NCBI GenBank assembly: GCA_964057225.1
Contig: OZ059897.1
Span: forward strand, 16,678,001-16,742,000
DNA from: Auanema rhodensis
Taxonomy: Eukaryota > Nematoda > Chromadorea > Rhabditida > Rhabditidae
Direction: 5' to 3'
Length of the DNA: 64,000 nucleotides
Shown here: positions 37,364-51,075 of the stretch, one piece after another
Layout: each line of letters starts with the position of its first letter
Numbering within the stretch: position 1 is the first letter of the stretch
Made by a program: the position numbers and the translations under genes
The notes under the pieces: model-generated
The model's input: only the letters and a program-made list of their open reading frames with translations
Databases searched by the model: none
Told to the model about the DNA's origin: nothing

Positions 37364-38306
37364 GCTTTAGTTAATAGTGACTAATAAGCTCTTTTATTTC
37401 CATTTACATTACCTTGTTACCTCAATTGAAATTTCTGAAAACAATGCATTACTTTGTACCATCTATACTTGGAGAATTGAAGCGCACAAATTACAACAGT
37501 ACAACTGACTGTTACGCATAGATAACAAATAAAAATAAAAATTATAGCGCGCGGTGGGACCCTTTTTGCTAATATAAGTAAAAGAGGGATGGGTTCTGTT
37601 TATTCTTATTGTTCAAAAATAGTTCGAAGTACGATTATTACTATTTGATCTTCTGATGAAGTTAAAATTCTGTGTTTTCAATAAATAAAATAACTAATTT
37701 TGAATAGTATGTTTAAGAGTTTTATTGAAAATGTTTCTAACAAGTTTGTAACTACACAGATTAGAAATGGTTTAGTTAATCAACAGGACAGCAGTATGAT
37801 GAAGTGATTTTTAAATCTGTTAAAATCATTATAAAACTACTTATAGGTCCTTGTGTATAAATTCCAAGTTTTGATTTTTCAGTATATGACCGGATTCTAA
37901 GTAAGATTTGATTTTAAATACCCGCTTCACAACCTTTCTGCCATTTTGCAAATGTTCTGGATATGGAACATTAAAATCAGAGCTTTAAATACGAATCAAC
38001 CTTGTTAACAGAAATATCGTGGAATTTTTACTTTTTCCCTATATCTTATTCAAAAAGTTGAATAGCATGGCGAGCTTACGTCATTCACGTTTTTTTTTGG
38101 CTTTCTTGCTAAGAATCTCTGCCAATCCGATAAAACTGAAATAATTACGAATTAAGCATGACATTAATTGGATGTTGTAACAGGATATAGGATATTTGTT
38201 GAGGAATTCTAAATGAGAAATACCTAAGAAATTACTGCACGCCCTCAGCTCCACCAGGCATCTCCATTTTCTGCATTTTGCAGCTTCATTTCTTTTACTT
38301 TCACCC
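37364..38306. promoter_or_regulatory. Shared divergent promoter region of etr-1 and tph-1
   Basis: 943 bases lie between the etr-1 start (leftward) and the tph-1 start (rightward). It contains a GC-rich patch (gcgcgcggtgggaccc, ~37547-37562) followed by T5, and homeodomain/POU-like sequence GCATGACATTAATTGG at ~38156-38171 close to tph-1. In C. elegans, tph-1 is controlled by POU and LIM homeodomain factors, so this is a reasonable place to look for serotonergic elements. No single site can be proved by eye. Confidence 0.45.
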
Positions 38307-41164
38307 ATGGCTTCAGCTATGAAATTTCTTTACTACTCTAAAAAGCCGGCTCATCGAACTCTAACGAGCACTTTGTGAGTTAAGTTTTTGATTATTTTTC
38401 TGATTTTTACGGGATAGGTCTCATGGCGACACCCGACTGGAAGATTTCAAGAGAAGATTTCGACGAAGTGGATCACTTGGTATTCCATTTGTTCCTGAAG
38501 AGGATATTCATGACTTATTCTCCGATCATGTATGGTTTTTCTAAAGTATGTTGTTTGGTGATACACCAGCTTGTCTTTTCTAGAATGTTTCTGATGTCTC
38601 TTTGGCTGACGAAGAGGGTCATCCCATTTTAACTATTATTGTACGTTGTGGCAGAGCAGTGAATGGAATAGCAGATATGATCAATAGTCTTCCTGTAGAA
38701 ATTCACATTTATTATTCACTGAATATGAGAATTTCCAGGCCAGTACAGCTATTCGACATATGGAAAGTCGTGATTGCGAAGATGGATCAGTTGTTCATAT
38801 GGATATTCTCGTTGAGCTAGAATTACAAAAAGGAATGAACAATCAAGATGCGATGAAAATTATGCAACGCCAGGGACTTAATGTAAAATTTCTTGTTTTT
38901 CAAATGTGGTGATCCTTTTCTTCAAGGTTTATGAAGTTTCATTCAATATCAAGCCTGCAATAACTGAAAACTCAGAAAAGTTCGTTGAACCAGGATCCAA
39001 TGGTATTAATTCTAAACAAGCTTTATTGGAAAAGTGTTTATAGATGCAACAACAGGATCACCATGGTTTCCTAAAAATATTTATGATCTTGATATTTGTG
39101 CTAAAAGGGTTATCATGTATGGTGCTGGTCTAGATGCAGATCATCCAGTAAACTTATATCAAAATTTCTTTTGAAATCTAAAAATCTGATTTATAGGGTT
39201 TCAAAGATAAAGAGTATCGTGAAAGACGAATGATGTTTGCAGATGTTGCCCTAAATCACAAACAGTATATATTAAAAAGTTTTTTGTGCATGTTAAAAGA
39301 AAAATTTAAGAGGAGAACCAGTGCCACGTATTGATTATACTGAAACTGAGAAGAAAACTTGGGGTGTTATATATCGTAAACTGCGTGAACTTCATATGAA
39401 GTTATATAATATTTTATAATAATTATCAATACATCTTATTCTAGATATGCATGTCAAGAGTTTTTAGATAATTTTGAACTACTTGAACGTCATTGTGGTT
39501 ATTCTGAAAGCAATATTCCACAACTGGAAGATATTTGCAAATTTTTGCGAGGTTATTGTTTCAATCATTTGCATCTGAATTCAAATTCTTTTTATTTTTA
39601 AGCTAAAACTGGTTTCCGTGTTCGTCCAGTAGCTGGATACTTATCAGCTCGCGATTTTCTAGCTGGTTTGGCATACAGAGTCTTCTTTTGTACTCAATAT
39701 GTTCGGCATCATGCTGATCCACTTTATACTCCAGAACCGTATGAATTCTGAATTAACTTATCATTTCTGAATAGTTTTCTTTTCTAACTATAGGGATACA
39801 GTACACGAGTTAATGGGGCATATGGCATTATTTGCTGATCCAGATTTCGCTCAATTTTCTCAAGAAATTGGATTGGCTAGCTTGGGTGCTAGTGAGGATG
39901 ACCTCAAAAAGCTTGCAACGGTATTACTATTCTTAAATACGTGTTAAAATATATTTTATAAAAATATATATATAATTTATTTATTATTTCAGTTGTATTT
40001 CTTTTCAATTGAATTTGGATTATCATTTGAAGGAACTGATTTATCTGGTGATGATATCGAATTAAAAAAGAAATATAAAGTTTATGGTGCTGGACTACTA
40101 AGTAGTGCTGGTGAATTACATGTAAGATATTAAATTTTAACCAAATTACTCTCTACTTTTGAATAACTATTACATTCATGTTACGAATGTTTGAATCTAT
40201 ATAAATGATTTCTATTATGAATTATCATCAGCTTATATTGATCTTCCTCTATCTATATTCCTCTCTTTTCTCGTTCTCTTCATACATATATTCTTCTATT
40301 TCTTCATCGGTTTCTCAGATTTCCTACTCCTCCCACTTTCTTTCACCCTTTTCAGCATTTTATCTATCTCTTCCTTCCCCTCTACCTCTCCCCATCGTCT
40401 ATTCTCACTCAATCTCCTTTCTAATCATTTTATTTCTGTAGCATGCTGTGGAAGGAAATTCAACAATACTTCGCTTTGATCCTGATCGAGTTGTTCAACA
40501 AGAATGCCTAATTACTACGTATCAAGAAGCATACTTCTATACACGTAATTTCGAAGAAGCACAACAGAAGCTAAGGTTACTTATCTTACCTTTCAAAATA
40601 TTTATTTTTACAAAATCTTAGGAAGAAAAAAAATTTCAGCATCAGTCACTTTTTTCACAAAATAATCTTTTCTCTTCTTGCAATTCTTTTTAATGTTTAA
40701 GCTTTCAAGTCAATCCGTTCGCCCCCTCTCACTCGTCAAAGTTGCTTTGCCATGTTAAGATTCGAGTAGCATTTTCATGACTGGTCTTTGTTTTTGCAAA
40801 AATCAATTTTAAAATCTAAATAAATTCAAAATTTTGAGAGAAAAACATTAAAAAAACTGATAAAATCAGATAAAATAATGAATCATCAATATTATCTTTT
40901 GAAGAATGTTCACGAGCAGCATGAAGCGACCATTCATTGTACGATATAATCCATATACTGAAAGTGTAGAGGTCAGCATTATTTCATATGAAAAACATGA
41001 ATAAAAAGATTATTTGAATATAATTCTTTTTAAATATTAAATTTAAATATTTTTTTAATTTAAAAGTTAAGGTTTTAAACAATAAACGATCACTCATGTC
41101 TGCAGTAAATACGCTCCGTTCGGATATAAATCTTCTTGCTTCAGCACTTCATTATGTGATTTAA
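38307..41164 (+). CDS. tph-1: Tryptophan hydroxylase (serotonin synthesis)
   Basis: Fifteen exons: 38307-38374, 38418-38529, 38584-38694, 38739-38882, 38927-39002, 39044-39147, 39197-39264, 39311-39400, 39445-39551, 39603-39738, 39794-39920, 39993-40121, 40442-40575, 40905-40971, 41072-41164; 521 aa. This is the rate-limiting biopterin-dependent enzyme that makes 5-hydroxytryptophan. An ACT-like regulatory domain (~60-140; [17 protein letters not shown]) precedes the catalytic domain, whose tryptophan-hydroxylase signature is [18 protein letters not shown] and GLDADHPGFKD. Iron ligands are H343, H348 (DTVHELMGH) and E388 (FFSIEFGL), with the family's 40-residue H-to-E spacing. A C-terminal helix ([19 protein letters not shown]) would form the tetramer. 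The ATG at 38423 is out of frame; the 38307 start splices in phase to give [20 protein letters not shown], a likely phosphorylation region. About ten extra residues follow GLS after E388. Confidence 0.94.
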
Positions 41165-43432
41165 ATAAGAAAAAAAAACGGAAAATAAGTAGAATGAAAT
41201 AAAAATTTTGTTTTTTTAAAGTCAATTACTATGTAGTAGTTTTTCTTTTTTTTCTTTTGTACTTTATTAATGTTTTAAAATATAATAGTTTTAGTTAATA
41301 TTATACTATTTAAAAATAATTTTTATTTTGAATAAATATTCGTAATCTTATTCGTTTTTATCAGAATATTTTCTCAATTTCTTTAGCTTTTCTCAAAACT
41401 AACATATGCCAAATTTCTAAGGAAAAGGGAAAGCAAAGGAATATTTGTTGTCATTTGATTACAAATCGAAAAAAAAAGAAAAAAAATATGAACTGATATT
41501 TTCCATACCAGAGATAGTTTTTTGTGAGTTCGTGACTACACTAACCTCAATATCAATCAACATGCAAACATAATCTGGAAATAATCATTTATTCAGTAAA
41601 GTCTTCGATCTTCTTCAATATCCCTACATATATAGTATTTGAAAATAATTAATTATTTTTACCTTATACTTATATATATATATTTTTTTTAATATATAAC
41701 TCTAATTTATTATTTTTTTTAATTCTCTCATATATAATCTTAGATATATTTAATCTATTGGAGAGGAAGTTTCTGAAATTACTTGTCAGCTCACTTGCAG
41801 CTGTGAGTGATGAGGATGTGTGCTACTGACTAGTTCTGTACTTTTCCTCCTGAGAGAGTTTTTCCAATTCTTGAGCAAAAATCTTCAAAAAATAGTTAAA
41901 GGAATACGATTCTATTAATCATCTTAAGTTATTCGTTTTCTTTTTTTTTGTCAAAAATAATCCCAAATTCGCATAAAATCAAAATCTTTCTGTCATGAAA
42001 TTTGCAATTATTAAATAGTTATATTCATATACATACTAATTGCAAGATTTAATATTCGAAAAAAGATCAAAAATTTAAAAAGTATTTCTGAGGAAATATA
42101 AAAAAATTATTTTTCTTGAAATCTTTTCTTATTTCTATGTAAGAGCAGTATTTGTATGCTTTGAATATCTTCTTCTTACTCTCGTCACACTTTCTTCCAC
42201 CCCTCTACTTCCTCAATTTTTCTTTCTGGTACTCCTTACTTTTTCTCCTATATTTCCATTCTCTCTCGTGACTTTTGACTTTCATTGTTGAATAATTTAT
42301 TTATTTACTTGATCTTTTTCTTATTTGTTTACTTTCAAACCAATTAATTAGAAGTACAAAGAAAATAAATAAAAATAAAAGATTATACAAAAGTATTTGT
42401 AAAAAGTAATTATACATATAAGAATCAATTATAATAAACAATTTTAAAAAAAAATTATTGAATATTAGCTATATGCTTACACAAAACTTTTTTTTACACA
42501 TATCAGTGATCTCATTAATATTTTGAATAATTGAAAATAGATTCAAGGTGCTTTTGAAATGAATTATAATTTACACATATCTATCTATTTATTTAACTAT
42601 ATCTATAATATATGTATATTATACAATATTTAGTTAATATAAAAAATTCATTTTAATATCCAGATCAAGTTGTTTTAATGCTTTATGATGTTTCGTGTTA
42701 GTATAATACTGAACATTTCATTTTTCGTTAAATTGCTTTGATCAACCAATCGTAAGAGCTGCAATAACGATGATTTTTTTTGAAAAATGTCAAAGTAAGT
42801 TCATGTGATTTAAGAAAAACATGAACATATTTAAATAAATGATGACATCATCTTCATTTACTTCTCAAAAATTCAATATATTTTATTGTATAAAATTGAT
42901 TTTTTGGTTCAAAATGTAATTGAAACCTTTCAACTTATTCTCTATGCTTATTACAATTGAAAGTATTTCTGAAAAAATGACATTTGTACTATTATATGTT
43001 CTATCTATTCATATATAATATTTCATAGATATTTTACGTCTCCCTTTTCATCCTACGTTAAATATATTGAATTCTACATGAATTTTGGGTAAAAGTAACT
43101 TCATTTCATGATGTACCACAACGGTTTTACGTTCCAATGAACTTAGGACTGATTCATTGTTTTAAAGCTTTATGTTTTACCTTATATGCGATTCAATGAA
43201 CTAAATCGGAATCAAAAGTACTTCATTTTATTATTATTAGCTTAGTTTATATTCTTTTATACTTTCTATATCTTACTCATTCATAACAAAAAATTATTCA
43301 TTTTTCTTTAATTATTTTGATAGTATCATGATTAATATAGTTAACTTATATTTTAATAAATAATTATTTTTAATTTAATTTTAGGTTTATGTTTATGTTT
43401 AAACTTTAATTTTCTTATTTTTAGGAATAAAT
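41165..43432. other. Intergenic, tph-1 3' side to the orphan gene
   Basis: AT-rich, with T-rich and (AT)n patches and a pyrimidine-rich stretch near 42180-42270. It includes the tph-1 3' UTR. A TTTTTAG acceptor about ten bases before 43433 suggests trans-splicing of the next gene. No exon recognised. Confidence 0.5.
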
Positions 43433-46400
43433 ATGGTTGAGTTACAATATCTAGAACCTGTTCCACTCATTCGAGGTGCTTTAACCAAATCATGTGGAGA
43501 TTTGATGGATGCTTTACTGTATCTTCATCGACCGGTAAGCTTTTAAAAAAGATTATGTTTAAATGCTTTAGACTTTATGGGTAAAACCTTTTTATTTTAA
43601 ACCTGAGATCAATCTTAAAATAGCAATTCAGTGAAAAAAAAATATTCTGTTGAAATTAATAAAAATAAATATTTACAAATAGGTAATTCATCATATAGAA
43701 TATCAAGCTTCTTTTAAAAAAAGTGTTTTGATGCGAAATGGCCATTCACCGTTTAGGCTTACAACTACTAAGATTTCGAAGCTAAATTGAAACTGACAAC
43801 AGTAGGAGAGAGACAGGATGAAAAGAGAAAATAAGAAAAAAATTTTTTTAAATAGTTAACTTCCTTTATGTTCTGAGATTTCTATCCATTTTTAGCTGAG
43901 CGAAACATAGTTAGAAGCAATGACATCAGTATTGAAGGTAAAAGGCCTGAGGGCCATGTCAACATGCTAAATTGACTTTGTCTTTTCGTCTTTCAACCAA
44001 TAATTGTAAAATCTGTGTCGCTAATGTTTCTCCTCCTTCACACTCAATAGAAAAGATTATTGGAATTGAGAAATTTGCACAAGTAGCTCTTCCTCGTGTA
44101 CCATTTTTGCCTAATTTTCAACATTTCCGTCTAAATGTCTCGTATACCTGACAGGAAATATTCGGTATGATTTATGTTTCTTGTTAGGTTGTTCATCAAA
44201 AAAATTGAAAAAGTAAAACAGTTATCAAGTTTATTTTAATATTTCTTTTATAATTTAGAATATTATAACAATAAAAAATATTATTTCTTAAATGAAATAT
44301 AAACATTAAAGTTAATTCATCAAACATTCAGTGTAAGATGTAGGAAGTACATCAAAATAGAATATTTAGTTTTTTGATTTTTAATTAAAAATTACACAAA
44401 TTAATATTAGTTTAGCGAATAAAACAATACAAATATTTAAATTTTAAAAGTTTTTTCTTTAATCTCTCTCATACTATCTCTTTAAAACATCTAACAACTA
44501 ACTGTTCTCATTCCTTTTTTTCTCTTTTTTCCCTCTTATTCCAACCTTTTCTTTTACCATTACCGCCGCAACAGATTGGAAAACCGGCTTATATGGGTAA
44601 TTCTGTATTAGTATTCACTTTATTGTAACATGAACATATTCAAACATTCTCCCAATATTTCTTTTTCAACTCTCTCCTATCATCAAGAGTTGATAAAAAC
44701 GTTTTTTCCAATTTCTCCCGAGATACTTCTATTAAGTTTTTCAATCAACAATTAAAAACAATCTTATAACTATTATATATAATATTTATATTTATTTCTA
44801 TTATGCTTAAACGTCTAATACGAAAGAATAAACGAAAGGTATGCTAGGAATTCATTAAATTTTAATTTATTTCATTTAAAATATAAATTTTATACTAAAA
44901 TATACAAATAGAATATAAGATTATGATTAATCTTTTATTTTATTTTTTTGAACAGATAAAAGAATTGAATTATATTTTTAATAATGATTCTAAATAATAA
45001 TATAAAAAGTACATAATTAAAAAAAAAATATTGTATGAAAATAGTAAAATTTTAACGATTAAATCATATATTTGGTTAACAATCTATTGAAAAATATAAT
45101 TTTACATCATATCTTTTAAATAAAATAATGAGAATAGAATCTTATAAGAGTGTTATCTTTCATCCTAACATATTACCGCCCCCATGATTCACGTACCAGC
45201 AACTCTATGCGTTCAACTTCAAGACAAATTAACAGTAAGACTAACTATATTTATATAGTTAATATCTCCAATTTATATTTTTTATTATTTTCTTTACAAC
45301 ATTTCTTTTTAAATTATAAGATATTTTGCATTATTGGTTAAAATATATTTCTCTTTAATTTGTATTCTTTTACAAAACTTTTCTTACCATGTTGCTCTCT
45401 GATGACATCATATCTTATCAGTTTTCTGTCATAAGAATTGAATATTATCTCAAAATTGAAATTAATTGAAAAAAAAAAGAAAAGAAAAAAGAAATTTAGA
45501 TATACAAATATACATAACATGTATTACCTATACATATAGTTTGGTGTGATAAACGTAAATGTTAACAACAACAAGTTTATTCAATGTATACTATAAGACG
45601 ATTTGGTAAATGTTTTCCTTTAAATAGTTTAAAAACATCAAATAATTTTTCCTTCTTCACTTATAAAAATATTTCTTTAATTTACGTTTTTAGGAGCAAA
45701 TGAAAGAAGTCTCCGAAAGGAGGTCAACTTTCGCTCGAATTCCTGCTCGTTCAGTTTCAGCTCCGCCACGGAAAAAATGGTTTAAACGAAGTAAGTTATA
45801 TTATGCTCATGATTAACGTTTTTTAAACAAAATTATAGTAATTTGTGTTTTGTATAGGTGCAGGAACACTGGAAAGATCTAGCTCAAGTTCTACTACAGT
45901 ACTTTGTGATGAATTTACTCGAAAATTAGTTGGTGCTATTACAACATGGCATGATATTCATAGTAATTTACTTCGATTAAGTATAGGTAAACAGTATATT
46001 ATTACATATTATTAATAAAATATATTTTATTTTAATAAAATTTGAGAATTTGTTTGTAATTTAGATCGAAGTAGTTCTGACAGTTCAATAAGTAGTCGAT
46101 CTACAATACTATCAGATGAGGATGAAGAAGTAATTGGTTAGTATTTACTTATTTATTGAAATAAATAAATAAATAATTTTCTTTTTTAAACATCTAATTG
46201 TGATTTGAAATAATCTTTTAAGTACCAAATTACAATAAAAAAAAACCATCTTGGTAGGATACAATAATTCCCAAATCACATTTAAAATTAAAAAAAAATT
46301 AAATAATTATGTATTTTCAGAAGGAGGAAATCCTAATTGTCTTAGTCCACCACAAACGTCTAGTAGACTTTCAATTTCAAGCCCTGAATTAACTTCTATT

Positions 46401-47289
46401 CAAATTAAGCAAATGTTCCCTGAACTTAGTGAACATTGGAGGTAAACACTTTTTTTTTAAATTTGAAAAAAAGCTTTTCCGGGAAGTTAAATCAATTTTA
46501 AAAGTTATTTAGAAATAATTAAATAATATTATCATTTAAATAAGAAAAAGGTACGTTCATTATTTTTTTTTCTTTTTATTTTATATCTCTGCTTATGAAT
46601 TGGCTATCTTATTTTTATTTTCAATTATATTATAATTAATATTATATATATGTAGATACACATATATATTATAGATAAATTATGTATTTTCTTGAAAAAT
46701 ATTATAAGTTATAAGATAATTTTTTTCTGCCAAATAATCCTTTTCTTCTTTTAAATATATTGTCTTTTATGTTCTTGAAATCCAGAGAAAAGCCTTTTCC
46801 TTGTATTCACACATTTTTTATATTAAAGAAGCCAAAAATGATGTACATATCTATATATATTATGAAAAAGTACATATAATATATAATATTATATCTATCT
46901 ATCTATCTTTTGATTCATTAAATATATAATATTAATTCTTATTAGAATATAAACAAAATTATGAAAAACTAAAATAATATGTACATAAATGTACATGTAT
47001 GTATGTATAATTCCTTACTAATACATATAATTCTTTACTAAATTACTATTATTATTATCATGAATATTATCCGTGATGAATCAAAATTTTCATCTCTTTC
47101 CTATCATCTTAATCTATTTCTTTGATATTAAATTATTATGTGACTCGAAATAAGCTTAGAGACCACTTCAAACTTTATTTTGTTTTGTTTTATGTTTGTT
47201 TTAACAGATTTTTGGAATATTTATCAAAAGAAAATAAAATACAAACTTTTCATATTATCCACCAACAGGTCTTTTTTCTGAACATGTAA
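43433..47289 (+). CDS. Orphan serine-rich protein with a 22-nt microexon
   Basis: Eight exons: 43433-43534, 44575-44596 (22 nt), 45200-45234, 45694-45790, 45858-45986, 46065-46136, 46321-46441, 47208-47289; the phases agree and give 219 aa. I do not recognise the family. Visible elements: an N-terminal block (MVELQYLEPVPLIRGAL, DLMDALLYLHRP), a basic patch SVSAPPRKKWFKR, a conserved-looking block FTRKLVGAITTWHDIHSNLL, a Ser/Asp/Glu tract (SSSDSSISSRST, SDEDEEVI), and ELTSIQIKQMFPELSEHW near the end. No signal peptide or membrane span. The stop comes by reading through a possible donor after 47268 (CAACAG|GTCTTT), so the gene may extend further. Fusion with the downstream kinase is not supported: that kinase's first exon has an in-frame TGA just before its ATG, and its second exon needs a different phase. 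Confidence 0.55.
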
Positions 47290-50177
47290 AGGTGATGATG
47301 ATTTAGTTATGCTTAGTAATGTTGTTGACAAGTTCTAAAATGCTGCAATGCTTTTCTGCTAATCTCTTGTTGTTTCCTTTTTTTAATCATTCAATTCATA
47401 GTTAAGCAAATATTTTATTTTTTTTTTTAAATATAATGTACTGAAATTATTATAATATCTATGAAATAGTCATGTTATATTGATGGATAAGCTTTTAGCT
47501 CTAAAACTTAATGAGGAACTTTTTGGCTTGTAATCGGCTAAACAGCTCCGCTAGACAAAATGAATCAAAACGACTAGCTATAGAGCTAAACGAAATCACG
47601 AGGGCTTGATTAATGGTTTAAATCTCATTTCGAGAAATTAAGCTTTTTAGATAAATTCTTGTAATTTAATAAGTTTTTTAACAAAGTTTCTATTATATGC
47701 TATCTAAAGCTAACTACATTATTATATATCTTTATATATTAACTAGAACTTTTCTCATTTTAAATTATTGAATGGTTTCAGAATACTAGTAAAGTTATAT
47801 AATAGAAGTTTTTGAAAAATTATTTAAAAAAAATGAAATGAAGAGCGTTTGAAAAGAAGAAAAGGAAGATATAAGAAAAGATATAAGAAGGTAGATGAAA
47901 CATACTAAATGTCATTTTCCTGGAAAATAACCTTATACGTTACTTGAAAAGTTTCTGATAAAATATCTAAGAAATATAATAAAAATTATAATATATAAAA
48001 GAAATTTTGAATATCATATATATCAATATTTCTTTTATATAGTTAACATTTTGGATAACATTTGATTATTTCTTATAAAATGCTTTATATTACTATCATG
48101 ATATCATATAAAGTTTTAGATTTATTCATGAAAAATATTGTATTTACATATATGCATATTATTATTTTATAAATTTCAATTTATATTAAAATATTTTATA
48201 ATATTATAAAAATATTAATTTTTTAGTATTTTATATCATAAAATTAGCTGTAATAAGTATTTTTATTGAATTGAAACATATGTACATATAGTATACATAA
48301 AACTAATTTTCTATTCTATTCTCTTCTTTTCATATTTCTCATAAAAAATTTTATTTTTTTTTCTCATGAAGAAACTAATAGTGTTTTTAATTTTTTTTCT
48401 GTTGAAGCAGTAAAAGTTCAAAGAAATTGAAAATGAGATGAAGAATGGAAAGAAAGAGATAGTTTGTGAGTAAAAAGCATCTGGTATATCTTGAATTGAA
48501 ACGATTCTAAATTTTTGTTTCCGGATAGTTAAATCAGCTTTGTAACTCAGATGAAGATTTTGTCCTTTCATTCTTTTCCTTTTTTTTGCTTGAATTGTAA
48601 AAGCAACTTGAATTCAAGATGATAAGAATATGGCAACATAAGCTTATTTTATAATTATTTGAAAACCAATGAATATTATAATATTATAGTTAGTGTATAT
48701 GATCTTAATTAATTTTGAGTTTAATCGATTACTTATATGTATATTAGACATATATTATATCTTTACATGAATATCAGCGTGATATATCTATATATAAATA
48801 CGTTTTTGATGTTGAAGAATGATCAAAAAGAATTCTACATATAACGTTATCATCTTTTTTTTAGTTTGAAGAAATAAAAAAGAAGAAGAATTTTTAGTTT
48901 TACATATATTTCTTCTTTTTTTTTAAATTTTATATTTTTTGCTAGTTAAGGCTTCATTTGCCACATTTATTTCTCTTTTCTCTCTTTAATTTTCTTTTCT
49001 TTTCCTTTAATATCGTCATACTCTCTTTGATTTTCATTCTCTTTTAAATTGTGTTCTACGTGAAGTTCGTTTGCGTGAACTCACGTGAACTGAGTTCTTC
49101 ATTTGCATTAATGCATACGTAGAGAGCAGTTAAGCTAATTCTTTCTCCTTGTTCATTCTATATCTATGTGTCCTCTCTGTGAACCACACACTTCGTCTAC
49201 TTCTCCCTCAAATACCATGCGTTATAGCTACTTTTCGCACCCCTCTTCCTTCATTCTTCATCTACTTTCCACTTTCTCTCTACAATTTTTTTATTTTATA
49301 CTTTGGTGCCTGAATGAGAAGACATATTGGGCGGAGTTATGTGGTCACAGTGAACCAAAGGTATGAGGAAAAGGCGAAAAAGAAGCAGAGATCTGCAAAG
49401 AGAGTGAGCCGAAAGGTGATGGAGAGGTAGGCAAAGCAGGAAAAGAAGAAAGATAGAGAGATCAGACCAGTCAATTTGGCTTTTCTGGAGCAGCAAGAGA
49501 GAGAGGGGAGAAAACCGGAAAAAGAGAAGGAGAATCTGTGCTTAATCCGGCTTTCTCTTCCTCTCTCTGAGCTGTTCGTCCACTCTTTTCCAGCTTTCCC
49601 TCTTTCCCTTTTCATTGTTTCTCTTCACTTTATATGTTCAGATCCAGCAAAAGAAGAATATATTATTACTTTTTTAGTCTTCTTCTTCATTTGCAATCGT
49701 TTCGTCATCATCATCATATCTCTAAGCTCTATCCATCTATCCATATTCTTACCTATTTCATTACGATACCTTTCTTTGTGTATTTTCAAATATTTAGTAT
49801 AATTAAGACAAATATATAAATTAAATACCTTATATATAATACATATTTATATATATATAGATATATATATTATACATATAATTTTAAATTTTATTTAGAT
49901 TATATAAAAAAGGATAAAAGAATGAGCATTTGTTTTGTATTTTTGAACTTGAATCTTATCTAATACGATCTAGGCTATAATTCTTCTAGTATTACAACTA
50001 TTATTCAGGACTTTCTTCTATTCATTCAATATAACTTAACTCTATTCATATAAAACTTAATTTTCTCATGTATTTCATATATATTTTTATATTTCCATGC
50101 TTCTCTTCTCAATCGTTTCAAGTATTCTTTTACATTTTATCCAGAAGAACGTGTTGGGTGAAACTTGAACCTGAAGT
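47290..50177. other. Intergenic/5' region upstream of the diacylglycerol kinase
   Basis: AT-rich up to ~48.9 kb, then pyrimidine- and purine-rich stretches (49140-49760) that leave long overlapping frames on both strands. These reflect low-complexity composition, not coding. An acceptor at 50141-50144 (atccag) precedes the kinase ATG by 33 bases. Confidence 0.5.
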
Positions 50178-51024
50178 ATGATTGCACTACGGAAAAACAG
50201 TGATGATGTATTTTATCGTCAACAGCAGCAACAACAATCATCTTCATCATCTACTTCAAAATCATCCAATACGGGTGCAGCTGGTTCTGCCTCCGGTCGC
50301 ACAGGCTCATCATCCAAGGAAAAAACAAAAATTGAATCACGTCGATCAACTCCGATCTGGCGGAAAAAATCGTCTCCAGTTAATCAGACGCAGCAAACAG
50401 CCAATCAAACAGCATCTTGCTCATCTTCTGCACATGTGGCAGCTTCAACTTCAACATCTATAGGTACATCATCCAGCTGTGCTCCATCGTCATCATCAGG
50501 ATCGGCTGGAGTTTCATCTTTAGCTCACCATCATCACTATCATACTGCAAGCTCTCCGGAAACAAGTTCCCAACGTAAAAAAGCAACGAAGAAGAAATCC
50601 TGGCGTGGAGAAGGAGCAGCACGTAAACTAAGCGAAGCCTTACCCGCTGCCTTAAGAAGTCCAACGACAATACTTCGTCGTAAGAAGACATTAGGGCCCA
50701 GTCTTAGTTGGGATCCAGAGCATAGGTACGTGCTACATTTCTTTTTCTCTTTTTTTTTTATAAAAAAGTCCAAAAACATCAAAAAATTGTATCTTGAACG
50801 CTATTATCCGTTATATCCCGCTAAGTCTATTTTCAATTAAGTTTCACTTATTCGGTCATTTAACTTTGGATATATTGTTTAAAAGCTCATTCATCTTTCA
50901 TTATCGTATTTCATGCATGATTTTTTGATTCGAAGTACGAACATTTTAATTAAAACAAATAAAATATAATCATTAAAAAAAAGATTGTATATCTAAAAGA
51001 ATATACAACATACATCAATTCGCT

Positions 51025-51075
<51 letters not shown>

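Noticed and set aside
38423-38632. Plus-strand frame starting at an ATG inside exon 2 of tph-1
   Set aside because: It is the wrong frame. The 38307 exon splices at 38374/38418 into the frame that continues through the whole hydroxylase.
40205-40441. 78-codon hydrophobic Ser/Tyr/Leu frame
   Set aside because: It is the polypyrimidine-rich intron between tph-1 exons 12 and 13.
49166-49819. Long overlapping frames on both strands near 49.2-49.8 kb
   Set aside because: They come from pyrimidine/purine-rich low-complexity DNA. No splice logic or recognisable domain, and opposite-strand frames are equally open.
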